Positions 1 through 25,004 of a stretch of 64,000 nucleotides of DNA are shown piece after piece; position 1 is the stretch's first letter, and the number at the start of each line of letters is the position of its first letter. The DNA lies in contig NW_027184063.1 of assembly GCF_041296385.1 (NCBI RefSeq), forward strand, positions 1,736,001 to 1,800,000, read 5' to 3'. The DNA comes from Aphelocoma coerulescens (taxonomy: Eukaryota > Chordata > Aves > Passeriformes > Corvidae). The notes under the pieces are model-generated. The model saw only the letters and a program-made list of their open reading frames with translations. It did not search any database and was not told the DNA's origin. The translations under genes and the position numbers were made by a program.

Positions 1-938
1 CCCAAAACCCCCAAACCCACCAAAAACTCCAATCCCCCCCAAAACCCCCAAATCCCAACCCCCAAAATCCCAAAAACCCAAAACGCCCCAAAATCCCAAA
101 ACCCCCAAGAGCCCAAAACCTGCAAATCCCAAACCTCCACAATCCCCAGACAACCCCAAAATACCCCAAACCCCCCCAAACCCCCAAATTCCCAAAATCC
201 AAAAACCCCAAACCCCAAAACCTAAAAAAAATCCCAAAACCCCAAAAAAACCCCAAAACCCCAAACCCAAAAACCCCAAAAACCCCAAAACCACCAAAAC
301 CCCAAAACCCCAAACCCCCCAAAAAACCCCCAAAACCCCAAAAACCCCCCAAAACCCCAAACCCCAAAAAACCCAAACCCCAAAACTACAAAACACCAAA
401 AACCTCAAAAACCCCAAAACCCAAAAACCCCAAACCCCACAAAAACCACATTCCCCAAAACCCTAAAACCCCAAAAACCCCAAAACCACCGAAACCCCAA
501 AACCCCAAAAATCCCCAAAACCCAAAAACCCCCAAAACCCCAAACCCCAAAAACCCCAAACCCCGAAACCACCAAACCCCAAAAACCCAAAAACCCCAAA
601 CCCCAAACCCCACAAAAACCACAATCCCCAAAACCCTAAAACCCCAAAAACCCCAAAAACCCAAAACCACCAAAACCCCAAAACCCCAAAAATCCCCAAA
701 ACCCAAAAACCCCCAAAACCCCAAACCCCAAAAACCCCAAACCCCGAAACCACCAAACCCCCAAAACCCAAAAACCCCAAAAACCCCAAAACCCCAAACC
801 ACCAAACCTCCAAAACCCCCAAAACCCCAAAAACCCAACCCCCCCCCAAAACCCCCAACCCCCCCAAACCCCAAAAATCCCAAACCCCAAAAACCCCAAA
901 CCCCAAAAACCCCAAAAACCCCAAACCCCAAATCCCCA
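1..938. repeat. C4A4-type minisatellite array, C-rich on +
   Basis: Degenerate tandem CCCCAAAAACCCCAAA units, interspersed with AAACCACC and AACCCCAAAAATCC variants. Blocks of about 200 bp recur (around 430-600 and 605-780). No gene is visible. The G-rich strand is minus, opposite to the neighbouring array. Confidence 0.9.
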
Positions 939-950
939 CCGTGGCCCCTC

Positions 951-3420
951 CCCCTGGGGCTTCCTTGGGGTTTTGGGATTTGGGGTTTGGGGTTTTGGGG
1001 TCTCCTTTGGGGTTTTTTGGGGCTCTTTTGGGGTTTTGGGGGCTCTTTTGGGGTTTTGGGGGGTTTTGGGATTTTGGGTTTTTTGGGGGGTCCTCAAGAC
1101 CTTGTAGGGTCCCCTTGGGGTTTTTGGGGTCTCCTTTGAGGTTTTTGGGGTCCCTTGGGGTTTTGGGGTCTCCTTTGGGGTTTTGGGGTTCGCTTGGGGT
1201 TTTTGGGGTCTCCTTTGGGGTTTTTGGGGTTTCCTTTGGGTTTTTTGGGGTTTTCTCGTGGTTTTTGGGGTCTCCTTGAGGTTTTGGGGTTCCCTTGGGG
1301 TTTTTGGGGTCTCCTCGTGTTTTGGGGTTTCCTTTGGGGTTTTGGGGTTTCCTTTGGGGTTTTGGAGTCTCCTTGGGGGTTTTAGGGTCTCCTTGGGGGT
1401 TTTAGGGTCTCCTTTGGGGTTTTAGGGTCTCCTTTGGGGTTTTTGGGGTCTCCTTTGGGGTTTTTTGGGGTCTCCTCGTGGGGTTTTTGGGTCTCGTGGG
1501 GTTTTTGGGGTTCCTCAAGGTTTTGTGGGGTCTCTCTTGGGGTTTTGGGGTCTCCTTTGGGGTTTTTGGGGGTCTCCTTTGGGGTTTTGGGGGGTTTTGG
1601 GATTTTGGGTTTTTTTGGGGGTCCTCAAGACCTTGTAGGGTCCCCTTGGGGTTTTTGGGGTCTCCTTTGAGGTTTTTGGGGTCCCTTGGGGTTTTGGGGT
1701 CTCCTTTGGGGTTTTGGGGTTCGCTTGGGGTTCTTGGGGTCTCCTCGTGGGGTTTTGGGGTCTTTCCGTGGGGTTTTGGGGTTTCCTTTGGGGTTTTTGG
1801 AGTTTCCTTTGGGGTTTTTGGGGTTTTCTCGTGGTTTTATGGGGTCTCCTTGAGGTTTTGGGGTTTTCTTGGCGGGTTTTGGGTCTCCTCGTGGGTTTTG
1901 GGGTCTCCTTTGGGGTTTTTGGGGTTTCCTTTGGGTTTTTGGGGTTCTTTTGGGGTTTTGGGGTCTCCTCGTGGGGTTTTGGGGTTTCCTTTGGGTTTTT
2001 GGGGTTCCTTTGGGGTTTTTGGGGTCTCCTTTGGGGTTTTGGGGGTTCTTTTGGGGTTTTGGGGTCTCATTTGAGGTTTTGGGGTTCCCTTGGGGTTTTG
2101 GGGTGTCCTTTGGGGTTTTTGGGGTTCCTTTGGGGTTTTTGGGCTCTCCTTTGGGGTTTGGGGGTCTTTTTGTGTTTTTTTGGGGTCTCCTCGTGTTTTT
2201 TTGGGGTCTTTTTGTGGTTTTGGGGTCTCCTTGAGGATTTTGGGGTCTCCTCAAGGACGTTTGGGGTCTCTCGGTGGGGTTTTGGGGTCTCCTCGTGGCT
2301 TTGGGGTTTTCTCGTGGTTTTTTGGGATCTCCTCGAGGTTTGATGGGGTTTTCTTGGGGGGTTTTGGGGTCTCCTTGTGGGTTTCGGGGTCTCCTCGAGG
2401 TTTTTGGGGTTTTCTCGTGGTTTTTGGGGTCTCCTTGGGAGTTTTGGGGTCTCCATGTGGCTTTTTTGGGGTCTCATTTGGGGATTTTGGGGTCTCCTTT
2501 GGGGTTTTGGGGGTCTCCTTGAGGTTTTTGGGGTTCCCTTGGGGTTTTTTGGGATTCCTCAGGATCTTGTGGGGTCTCCTTGAGGTTTTCTGGGTTTTTT
2601 GGGGTTTTTGGGGTTTTCTCGTGGTTTTTGGAGTCTCCTTGGGAGTTTTGGGGTCTCATTTGGGGTTTTCTCGTGGTCCCCTTGGGGTTTTTGGGGTCTC
2701 CTTTGGGGTTCTTGGGGTTCCTTTGGGTTTTTTGGGGTTTTCTCGTGATTTTATGGGGTCTCCTTGAGGTTTTGGGGTTCCCTTGGGGTTTTGGGGTTCC
2801 TTTGGGGTTTTTGGGGTCTCCTTTGGGGTTTTTGGGGTTCTTTTGGGGTTTTGGGGTCTCATTTGGGGTTTTTGGGGTCTCATTTGGGGCTTTGGGGTCT
2901 CCTTTGGGGTTTTTTGGGGTTTTCTCGTGGTTTTTGGGGTCTCCTTGAGGTTTTGGGGTTTTCTTGGGGGGTTTTGGGGTCTCCTCGTGGGTTTTGGGGT
3001 GTCCTTTGGGGTTTTGGGGTCTCCTTTGGATTTTTGGGGTTCTTTTGGGGTTTTGGGGTTTCCTTTGGGGTTTTGGGGTCCCCTTGGGTTTTTTGTGGTC
3101 TCCTCGTGGGTTTTGGGGTCTTTTTGTGGTTTTTTGGGGGTCTCCTCGTGTTTTTTTGGGGTCTTCTTGTGGTTTTGGGGTCTCCTTGAGGATTTTGGGG
3201 TCTCCTCAAGGACGTTTGGGGTCTCTCGGTGGGGTTTCGGGGTCTCCTCGTGGTTTTTGGGGTCTCCTTGGGAATTTTGTGGTCTCCATGTGGCTTTTTG
3301 GGGTCTCCGCGTGGGTTTTGGGGTCTCCTTTGGGGTTTTGGGGTTCCTTTGGGGTTTTGGGGTTTCCTTTGGGGTTTTTGGGGTCTCCTCGTGGGGTTTT
3401 TTGGGGTCTTTTGGGATCTT
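951..3420. repeat. GGGGTCTCCTTTGGGGTTTT minisatellite array
   Basis: Units of about 21-24 bp with CTCGTGG, CTTGAGG and TTCCCTTGG variants. Higher-order copies are visible: about 1040-1215 recurs at 1570-1740, and about 2150-2290 recurs at 3110-3245, each nearly identical. G-rich on +. No gene seen. Confidence 0.9.
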
Positions 3421-3476
3421 TTGGGGATTTTGGGGCTCTCCTCCTTATTTTGGGTTCTTTTCCTGCTTTTCCAGGG
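3415..3476. repeat. 55-bp dispersed element, copy 1
   Basis: Contains TTATTTTGGGTTCTTTTC followed by CTGCTTTTCCAG, acceptor-like on +. The same element lies at 7471-7526 and 8107-8162 in unrelated arrays. Confidence 0.7.
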
Positions 3477-3639
3477 TCTCCTCGTGGCTTTTTCGGGGTC
3501 TTTCCGTGGGGTTTTTCTTTTTTGGGATCTTCCTGGTGGTTTTTGGGGTCTCCTCAAGATTTTTGGGGTCTCGGGGCTTTGTTGGGCTCTTCTTGGGGCT
3601 TCTTTGGGATTTTTTCTGGGGTTAGGGTTTTTTTTTTTT

Positions 3640-5635
3640 CCAGGATTTTGGGGTTTTCTCATGGTTTTTTGGGGTTCTTCTCCTGGGTTTTTTGGGGTCT
3701 CTTGGTGATTTTTGGGGATCTTCTCCTGGGTTTTTTGGGGTCTTCTCCTGATTTTGGGGTCTCCTGGGGATTTTTGGGGTCTCCTCCTGACTTTGGGGTC
3801 TCCTGGTGATTTTTGGGGTTCTTCTCCTCGGTTTTTTTGGGGTCTCCTCGTGGTTTTTGGGGTCTCCTCCCGATTTTGGGGTCTCCTGGTGATTTTTGGG
3901 GTCTCCTGGGTTTTTTGGGGTCTCCTCCTGATTTTGGGGTCTCCTGGGGATTTTTGGGGTTCTTTTCCTGGGTTTTTGGGGTCTCCTCGTGGTTTTTGGG
4001 GTCTCCTGGTGATTTTTGGGGTCTCCTCCTGATTTTGGGGTCTCCTGGTGATTTTTTGGGTTCCTTTCCTGGGATTTTGGGGTCTCCTCGTGGTTTTTTG
4101 GGGTCTCCTGGTGATTTTTGGGATCACCTGAGTTTTTGGGGGTCTTCTCCTGATTTTGGGGTCTCCTGGTGATTTTTGGGGTCTCCTGGTGATTTTGGGG
4201 TCTCCTGGGGATTTTTGTGTCTCCTCCCGATTTTGGGGTCTCCTGGTGATTTTTGGGGTTCCTTTCCTGGGTTTTTGGGGGTCTTCTCCTGATTTTGGGG
4301 TCTCCTGGTGATTTTTGGGGTCTCCTCCTGACTTTGGGGTGTCCTGGTGATTTTTGGGGTTCTTCTCCTGGGTTTTTTGGGGTCTCCTGGTGATTTTTGG
4401 GGTCTCCTGGTGGTTTTTGGGGTCTCCTGGTGATTTTTGGGGTCTCCTCCTGGTTTTGGAGTCTCCTGGTGATTTTTGGGGTCTCCTGGGCTTTTTGGGG
4501 TCTCCTCCTGGTTTTGGGGTCTCCTGGTGATTTTTGGGGTGCTCTCGTGGTTTTTGGGGTCTTCTGGTGATTTTTGGGGTCTCCTCCCGGTTTTGGGGTC
4601 TCCTGGTGATTTTTGGGGTCTCCTCCTGGTGATTTTTGTGGTCTCCTCCTGATTTTGGGGTCTTCTTGTGATTTTTGGGGTTCCTTTCCTGGGATTTTGG
4701 GGTCTCCTGGTGATTTTTGGGATCTCCTGAGTTTTTGGGGGTCTTCTCCTGATTTTGGGGTCTCTTGGTGATTTTTGGGGTCTCCTGGTGATTTTGGGGT
4801 CTCCTGGGGGTTTTTGTGTCTCCTCCCGATTTTGGGGTCTCCTGGTGATTTTTGGGGTTCCTTTCCTGGGTTTTTGGGGGTCTTCTCCTGATTTTGGGGT
4901 CTTCTGGTGATTTTTGGGGTCTCCTCCTGGTTTTGGGGTCTCCTGGTGATTTTTGGGGTTCTTTTCCTGGGTTTTTTGGGGTCTCCTGGTGATTTTTGGG
5001 GTGCTCTCGTGGTTTTTGGGGTCTCTTGGTGATTTTTGGGGTCTCCTTCTGGTTTTGGGGTCTCCTGGTGATTTTTGGGGTCTCCTCCTGGTGATTTTTG
5101 TGGTCTCCTCCTGATTTTGGGGTCTTCTTGTGATTTTTGGGGTTCCTTTCCTGGGATTTTGGGGTCTCCTGGTGATTTTTGGGATCTCCTGAGTTTTTGG
5201 GGGTCTTCTCCTGATTTTGGGGTCTCTTGGTGATTTTTGGGGTCTCCTTCCGATTTTGGGGTCTCCTGGGGATTTTTGTGTCTCCTCCCGATTTTGGGGT
5301 CTCCTGGTGATTTTTGGGGTTCCTTTCCTGGGTTTTTGGGGGTCTTCTCCTGATTTTGGGGTCTTCTGGTGATTTTTGGGGTCTCCTCCTGACTTTGGGG
5401 TGTCCTGGTGATTTTTGGGGTTCTTCTCCTGGGTTTTTTGGGGTCTTCTGGTGATTTTTGGGGTCTCCTGGTGGTTTTTGGGGTCTCCTGGTGATTTTTG
5501 GGGTCTCCTCCTGGTTTTGGGGTCTCCTGGTGATTTTTGGGGTTCTTCTCCTGGGTTTTTGGGGTCTTCTGGTGATTTTTGGGGTCTCCTGGGGATTTTT
5601 GGGGTTCCTTTCCTGGTTTTTTTGGGGTCTCCTCC
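3640..5635. repeat. CTCCTGGTGATTTTTGGGGT array with higher-order structure
   Basis: Units of about 20-40 bp alternating GGTGATTTTTGGGGT and CTCCTGATTTTGGGGT. A block of about 460-620 bp recurs (TTCCTTTCCTGGGATTTTGG near 4062, 4681 and 5142). Units lack stops on the minus strand, giving a spurious frame of about 1000 codons rich in PKNHQETPK. Confidence 0.9.
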
Positions 5636-5935
5636 CTTTCTTTGGTTTCCCCTCCCCCCTTTGAGCCCAACCCCCCCTTTCCCACCCCACAGCTCCCCCT
5701 CCGGCCGGGCCCACCGCGGGTCCTTCGGAATTTGGGGATTCCTTCGGAATTTGGGGATTCCTTCGGCATTTGGGGATTCCTTTGGAATGTTGGGATTTCT
5801 TCGGAATTTGGGGATTTCTTCGGAATTTGGGGATTTCTTCGGAATTTGGGGGTTCCTTTGGAATTTTTTTTCTTTTAATTTGGAATTTTTGGGAATTTTT
5901 GGGAATTTTTGTTCCCGGGGTTCTCCCATGTGCAG
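5636..5935. other. Mostly unique spacer with a short TTCGGAATTTGGGGATT array
   Basis: 5636-5720 is non-repetitive and pyrimidine-rich, ending near an acceptor-like CACCCCACAG (about 5682-5691). 5722-5860 holds seven or so ~22-bp TTCGGAATTTGGGGAT units. 5860-5925 is A/T-rich. No coding exon recognised. Confidence 0.6.
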
Positions 5936-6645
5936 GGGGCACTCGGGGGTCACTCGGGGGTCAGGGGTCACTCATCGGTCACTCAGGGGTCACTCAGGGG
6001 TCGGAGTCACTCGGGGGTCACTCAGGGGTCACTCAGGGGTCACTCGGGGGTCACTCAGGGGTCACTCATCGGTCACTCATCGGTCACTCAGGGGTCAGGG
6101 GGCACTCAGAGGTCAGTGGTTGCTCATCGGTCACTCAGGGGTCACTCCGGGGTCACTCAGGGGTCACTCAGGGGTCACTCAGGGGTCACTCAGGAGTCAC
6201 TCATTGGTCACTCAGGGGTCACTCAGGGGTCACTCAGGGGTCACTCAGGAGTCACTCAGAGGTCAGGGGTCACTCAGGGGTCACTGAGGGGTCACTCAGA
6301 GGTCACTCAGGGTCACTCAGGGGTCACTCAGGGTCACTCATTGGTCACTCAGGGGTCACTCAGGAGTCACTCATTGGTCACTCAGGGGTCACTCAGAGGT
6401 CACTCAGAGGTCACTCAGGGTCACTCAGGGGTCACTCAGGGTCACTCATTGGTCACTCAGGGGTCACTCAGGGGTCACTCGGGGGTCACTCAGGGGTCAC
6501 TCAGGGGTCACTCAGAGGTCACTCAGAGGTCACTCAGGGGTCACTCAGGGGTCACTCATTGGTCACTCAGGGGTCACTCAGAGGTCACTCAGAGGTCACT
6601 CAGGGGTCACTCAGGGGTCACTCAGAGGTCACTCATTGGTCACTC
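5936..6645. repeat. 11-bp GGTCACTCAGG minisatellite
   Basis: About 60 tandem GGTCACTCAGG units with GGTCACTCATT and AGGTCACTCAG variants. Each unit carries a GGTCA nuclear-receptor half-site, so the array is a dense run of direct-repeat half-sites. Confidence 0.9.
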
Positions 6646-6721
6646 CCGGGTCCCTTTGGGTCCCGCTGCCCCTCCCCCCCCAAGAACGAGGCTTCGAGAC
6701 CCCAAAAGTGCCCAGAAGCTC

Positions 6722-6727
6722 TTTAAT
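6722..6727 (-). other. TLCD3B: Candidate polyadenylation signal (ATTAAA) for TLCD3B
   Basis: On the minus strand ATTAAA is followed by G/T-rich unique sequence (CACTTTTGGGGTCTCG). It lies in one of the few non-repetitive patches (6655-6727) downstream of the TLCD3B stop. Use would give a 1.9-kb 3' UTR made of CCATGGACACCCC-type repeats. I saw no canonical AATAAA on the minus strand between here and the stop. Position is the only support. Confidence 0.35.
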
Positions 6728-6779
6728 GGGGGAGGGGCGGGGAGGGGAGGGGAGGGGAGGGGAGGGGAGGGGAGGGGGG
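6728..6779 (+). repeat. GGGGA pentamer run, G-quadruplex candidate
   Basis: About ten consecutive GGGGA/GGGGC units on +, immediately next to the ATTAAA on the other strand. Ample G-tracts for several stacked quadruplexes. Confidence 0.85.
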
Positions 6780-8515
6780 ACCCCACAGGGACCCCACTGA
6801 GACCCCACAGGGACCCCATAGAAACCCCACAGAGACCCCATAGAGACCCCACAGGGACCCCACAGAGACCCCACAGGGACCCCGGGCCTGCCTCACAGAG
6901 ACCCCACAGAGACCCCACAGGGACCCCACTGAGACCCCACAGGGACCCCACTGAGACCCCACAGGAACCCCATAGAAGCCCCACAGAGACCCCATAGAGA
7001 CCCCACAGGGACCCCAGGACCCCATGGACACCCCAGGCTGCCCCATAGGGACTCCGAGACCCCTCAAGGTGCCCCACAGGGGACCCAGGACACCCCATAG
7101 ATCCCCCAGGGTGCCCCATAGGGACCCGTCAAGGTGCCCCATAGATGCCCCAGGGTGCCCCATAGGGACCCCAGGGTGCCCCATAGATGCCCCAGGTGAC
7201 TCCAAGACCTTTCAGGACACCCCATGAACACCCCAGGCTGCCCCACAGTGACCCCACAGCCACTCCAGGACACCCCAGGACACCCCATGGACACTCCAGG
7301 ACACCTCAGGCTGCCCCATAGGGACTCCAAGACCCCTCAAGCTGCCCCACAGGGACCCCACAGCCACTCCAGGACCCCACAGGACACCCCATGGACACCC
7401 CACGGTGCCCCACAGGGACCCCACAGCCACTCCAGGACCCCCCCAGGACACCCCACGGACACCCCATGGACATCTTTGGGGGATTTTTCGGCTCTCTTAT
7501 TTTGGGTTCTTTTCCTGCTTCTTCAGAGCCACTCCTGGACCCCCCAGGACACCCCATGGACACCCCATGGACACCCCAGGCTGCTCCATAGGCACCCTAC
7601 AGCCACTCCAGGACCCCACAGGACACCCCAGGCTGCCCCACAGGGACTCCAAGACCCCTCAAGGTGCCCCATAGGGACCCCACAGCCACTCCAGGACACC
7701 CCATGGACACCCCAGGCTGCCCCACAGTGACCCCACAGCCACTCCAGGACACCCCAGGAAACCCCAGGACACCCCAGGAAACCCCAGGACACCCCATGGA
7801 CACTTCACGGTGTCCCATAGTGACTCCAAGACCCCTCATGGTGCCCCACAGTGATCCCACAGCCACTCCAGGACCCCACAGGACACCCCATGGACACCCC
7901 AGGCTGCCCCATAGGGACCCCACAGCCACTCCTGGACACCCCATGGACACCCCAGGACAATCCAGGACACCCCATGGACACCCCATGGACACCCCAGGCT
8001 GCCCCACAGGGACTCCAAGACCCCTCAAGCTGCCCCACAGGGACCCCACAGCCACTCCAGGACACCCCATGGACACCCCATGGACACCCCATGGACACCC
8101 CATGGACATCTTCGGGGGATTTTTCGGCTCTCTTATTTTGGGTTCTTTTCCTGCTTTTTTGGAGCCACTCCTGGACCCCACAGGACACCCCAGGACACCC
8201 CATGGACACCCCAGGCTGCTCCATAGGGACTCCAAGACCCCTCAAGGTGCCCCACAGGGACCCCACAGCCACTCCAGGACACCCCATGGACACCCCAGGC
8301 TGCCCCACAGGGACCCCACAGCCACTCCAGGACACCCCATGGACACCCCAGGCTGCCCCACAGTGACCCCACAGCCACTCCAGGACACCCCATGGACACC
8401 CCAGGCTGCCCCACAGTGACCCCACAGCCACTCCAGGACACCCCATGGACACCCCACAGTGCCCCACAGTGACCCCACAACCACTCCAGGACCACCCAGG
8501 ACACCCCACCCCCCC
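6780..8515. repeat. GACCCCACAGG / GACACCCCATGG compound array (presumed TLCD3B 3' UTR)
   Basis: 6780-7020 has ~11-bp GACCCCACAGG units. 7021-8515 has ~50-60 bp composites of CCATGGACACCCCAGGCTG, CCCCACAGGGACCCCACAG and CCACTCCAGGACACC. It lies between the TLCD3B stop and the ATTAAA at 6722. Confidence 0.85.
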
Positions 8516-8591
8516 CCTCCACCCCCTCCCCCAGCTCTCCGGGCTCCGTGTCGTCCCCCCCCCCCCCCCCCCATCCCCCCCAGCGCCCCCC

Positions 8592-22788
<14,197 letters not shown>

Positions 22789-22969
22789 GGCCGGGCGGGG
22801 CGGGGCCTGCCGGGGGGGGGAGGGGCGTCAGGGGGAGGGGGCTCGGCGGCCGGGAGGGGGATGGGCGGCGGGGGGACAGCGGCTGGGACGGGGAGACAGC
22901 GAGGGGACAGCGCGGGGACAGCGCGGGGACAGCGGCGAGAACGGGCATGGCCGGAGGGGGCGGGGCCGG

Positions 22970-23440
22970 TGGGGGAGGGGTCAGTGGGGGGAGGGGTCAG
23001 TGGGGGGAGGGGTCAGTGGGGGGAGGGGTCAGTGGGGGGAGGGGTCAGTGGGGGGGAGGGGTCAGTGGGGGAAGGGACGAGGGGACAGCGGAGGGACAGG
23101 AGGGGACAGCGGGATAATGGCAGGGATGGAGGGGGCGGGGCTTGAGGGGGCGGGGCTACGTGGGGGAGGGGTCAGTGGGGGAGGGGACAGGGGGGACACT
23201 GGGAAGGGCAGGAGGGGACAGCAGGGGTGGGGCGGGGTTTAAGGGGGCGGGGATAAAGGGGGAGGGGTCAGTGGGGGAGGGGACAGGGGGGACACTGGGA
23301 AGGGCAGGAGGGGACAGCAGGGGTGGGGCGGGGCTTAAGGGGGCGGGGATAAAGGGGGAGGGGTCAGTGGGGGAGGGGTCAGTGGGGGAGGGGACAAGGG
23401 GGACACTGGGAGGGGCAGGAGGGACAAGGGAAGGGACACC
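22970..23440. repeat. GGGGAGGGGTCAGTG array and ~95-bp repeats
   Basis: 15-bp units at 22970-23080, then two to three ~95-112 bp units with GGGGACACTGGGAAGGG and GGGGCGGGGATAAAGG. They lie just upstream of the TLCD3B ATG. Confidence 0.8.
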
Positions 23441-23455
23441 GGGATAACGGGAATG

Positions 23456-23760
23456 GGTGAGGGGGCGTGGCTTGGGGAAGGAGGCGTGGCTTGGGGAAGG
23501 GGCGTGGCTTAAGGGGAGGGGTCAACGGGGGTGGGGACAAGGGGACAGGCTGGGGGGCGGGGCCGGCGGGAAGGGGCGGGGCCTCGGTGTAAGGGGCGTG
23601 GCTTCCGATGAGGGGCTGAGGGGGCGGGGCCTGACCGGTGGGCGTGGCCAGTGGGGGCGGGGCTTGTGGCTCAATAAGGGGGTGACCGCGGAAGTGGGCG
23701 TGGTCTGTGGGCTGCGAAAGGGGCGTGGCCTAAGGGGGCGTGGCCAATCCCGAAGCCCCT
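23456..23760. promoter_or_regulatory. Cluster of GC/CACCC boxes upstream of TLCD3B
   Basis: About ten GGGGCGTGGC or GGGGCGGGGC motifs in 300 bp, of the KLF/SP binding type, irregularly spaced and only loosely repetitive. Together with the neighbouring CCAAT element this probably forms the CpG-island promoter region upstream of TLCD3B. No transcription start can be assigned. Confidence 0.4.
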
Positions 23761-23799
23761 CCCCCTCACAGGCCCACCCCTGTCTCTCCCCCCTCCCCC

Positions 23800-24290
23800 C
23801 ACGCTTAATTTGCATAAATCTCCCCCTCACCGACACCCGGGCGGGTCTGCGGCCTCCTTCAACGCCTCATGAATATTCAGCGGGGCCGTCCCGCGGTTCA
23901 TTTACATAAATTTGCATGCGCGCCGCTCCCCCTCCCCTCAGGCGGCCGCGGCGTCTCCACAGCAACGGCGGGAACGCCGCGCGCGCTGATTGGCCAGGGG
24001 CGGCAGCCAATCAGAGGGCGTTGCCGGGCAGAGCGGGGGGGCTAGCGGGGCGGGCAGCTCTGATTGGCTGAGGAGGGAAAGGGAGCGGCGCTGATTGGCT
24101 ACGGGGAGAGGGGCGGGGTTTGAGGGGCGGGCGGCCAATGGGGGCCCGCGGGGAGGGGTTGCCATGGCGACGGCGCCATTTTTATTGCATATTTATGAGC
24201 GGGGCGGGGCTACGCGCGATGTAATTAGCATAGTACAATTAAACACGCGACGCGGCGCTCATGAATATTAATGAGAGGTTTAATAGTGAC
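23800..24290. promoter_or_regulatory. AT-motif/CCAAT/X-box regulatory element between TLCD3B and ALDOA
   Basis: Non-repetitive island in the divergent intergenic region. It holds octamers ATTTGCAT at 23808-23815 and 23910-23917 and paired POU/homeodomain-like sites (CATGAATATTCAG 23868-23880, TTTACATAAATTTGCATG 23901-23918, TTGCATATTTATGAG 24184-24198, TAATTAGCATA 24222-24232, CATGAATATTAATGAG 24260-24275). NF-Y CCAAT boxes occur in both orientations (23987, 24007, 24061, 24092, 24135). A near-palindromic RFX X-box GTTGCCATGGCGAC lies at 24158-24171, with a weaker one around 23952-23965. Such clustering among GC-rich repeats suggests an enhancer or bidirectional promoter; the target (TLCD3B, ALDOA or both) is inferred. 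Confidence 0.6.
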
Positions 24291-24354
24291 GCTGGGGGAA
24301 TGGGAGGTGGCCACGCCCCTCGTGGCAGAGGCCACGCCCCCTCATTGAACACCC

Positions 24355-24800
24355 CCCAAAAGAGGGGGCGGGGTAAAAGGGGGACCCCCAAAATTTGGGG
24401 AGGGGTCCCAAAATGAGGGGGGAGGGGCTAAAAGGGGGTGCCCCTAAAATGGGGGGAGGGGTAAAAAGGGGTCTCCAAAATTGAGGTGGGGGGGGGGGTC
24501 CCAAAATGGGGGAGGGGAGGGGCAAAAAGAGGGTGGGGGATTCCACCCCAAAATGGGGGGAGGGGGAAAAGGGGGGGTTCCCCAAAATTGGGGAACTGGG
24601 AGGGAAGGGGGGTCCCCAAAACCGGGGGTTGGGACCAAAAAACAGAGGGGGAGGGGCCCCCAAAATTGGAGGGGTCCTAAAAAAGTGGGGGAGGGGCCGC
24701 AAAAGGGGTCCCCAAAAAAGGAAGGAAAGCCCCAAAAATTGGGGTTAAATAAAGGGGGGAGGGGTCCCCAAAATCGCCTCGGGGGGGGGTTGGAGGGGGA
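24355..24800. repeat. Degenerate GGTCCCCAAAATTGGGG array
   Basis: Units of about 35-45 bp with alternating CCCCAAAAT and GGGGAGGGG blocks, between the CCAAT/octamer element and the TATA promoter. Confidence 0.75.
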
Positions 24801-24849
24801 GGGGCGGGGGCCGCACCCCTCCCCCACCGTCCCGGAGCAGGGGTGGGGG

Positions 24850-24978
24850 AGGGGCGGGGCTATTTTGGGCTCCCGAAAGGGCAGAGGGGACCCGAGAAGG
24901 TCACGGGAAGGGGGGGCCCCCCCACCCCGATATAAGGGGGAGCCCCCGGGGTCCCCTCGCGGCCCCGGACACCCCACG
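24850..24978 (+). promoter_or_regulatory. ALDOA: Candidate TATA-type ALDOA promoter and short non-coding first exon (muscle-type)
   Basis: In order: CTATTTTGGG at 24860-24869 (one mismatch from a CArG box and similar to a MEF2 site), a nuclear-receptor half-site AAGGTCA at 24897-24903, and TATAAG at 24931-24936. About 45 bp downstream is an excellent splice donor ACG|GTGAGTGA (exon end 24978). Mammalian ALDOA uses alternative promoters, including a fast-muscle one upstream of the ubiquitous one, and this fits the former. The transcription start is not seen; start about 24960 is inferred from TATA spacing. Confidence 0.55.
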
Positions 24979-25004
24979 GTGAGTGACCCCCCCCAAAAAA
25001 AACC

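Noticed and set aside
1..938. Telomeric array (CCCCAAAA resembles ciliate telomere repeats)
   Set aside because: Vertebrate telomeres are TTAGGG/CCCTAA; here the units are irregular and the array continues in inverted orientation into genes.
5680..5935. Possible exon of a gene between TLCD3B and the window start (CACCCCACAG acceptor followed by open sequence)
   Set aside because: No recognisable protein, and the sequence passes immediately into 22-bp TTCGGAATTTGGGGAT repeats.
2880..5942. About 1020-codon open frame on the minus strand rich in PKNHQETPKSGGD
   Set aside because: Pure translation of the CTCCTGGTGATTTTTGGGG array, which lacks stops on that strand. Several overlapping frames are equally open, there is no conserved domain, and the composition follows the DNA repeat.
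1..8500. DOC2A or another TLCD3B neighbour on the left
   Set aside because: Synteny would predict one further left, but no C2-domain or other coding segment is visible in these arrays.
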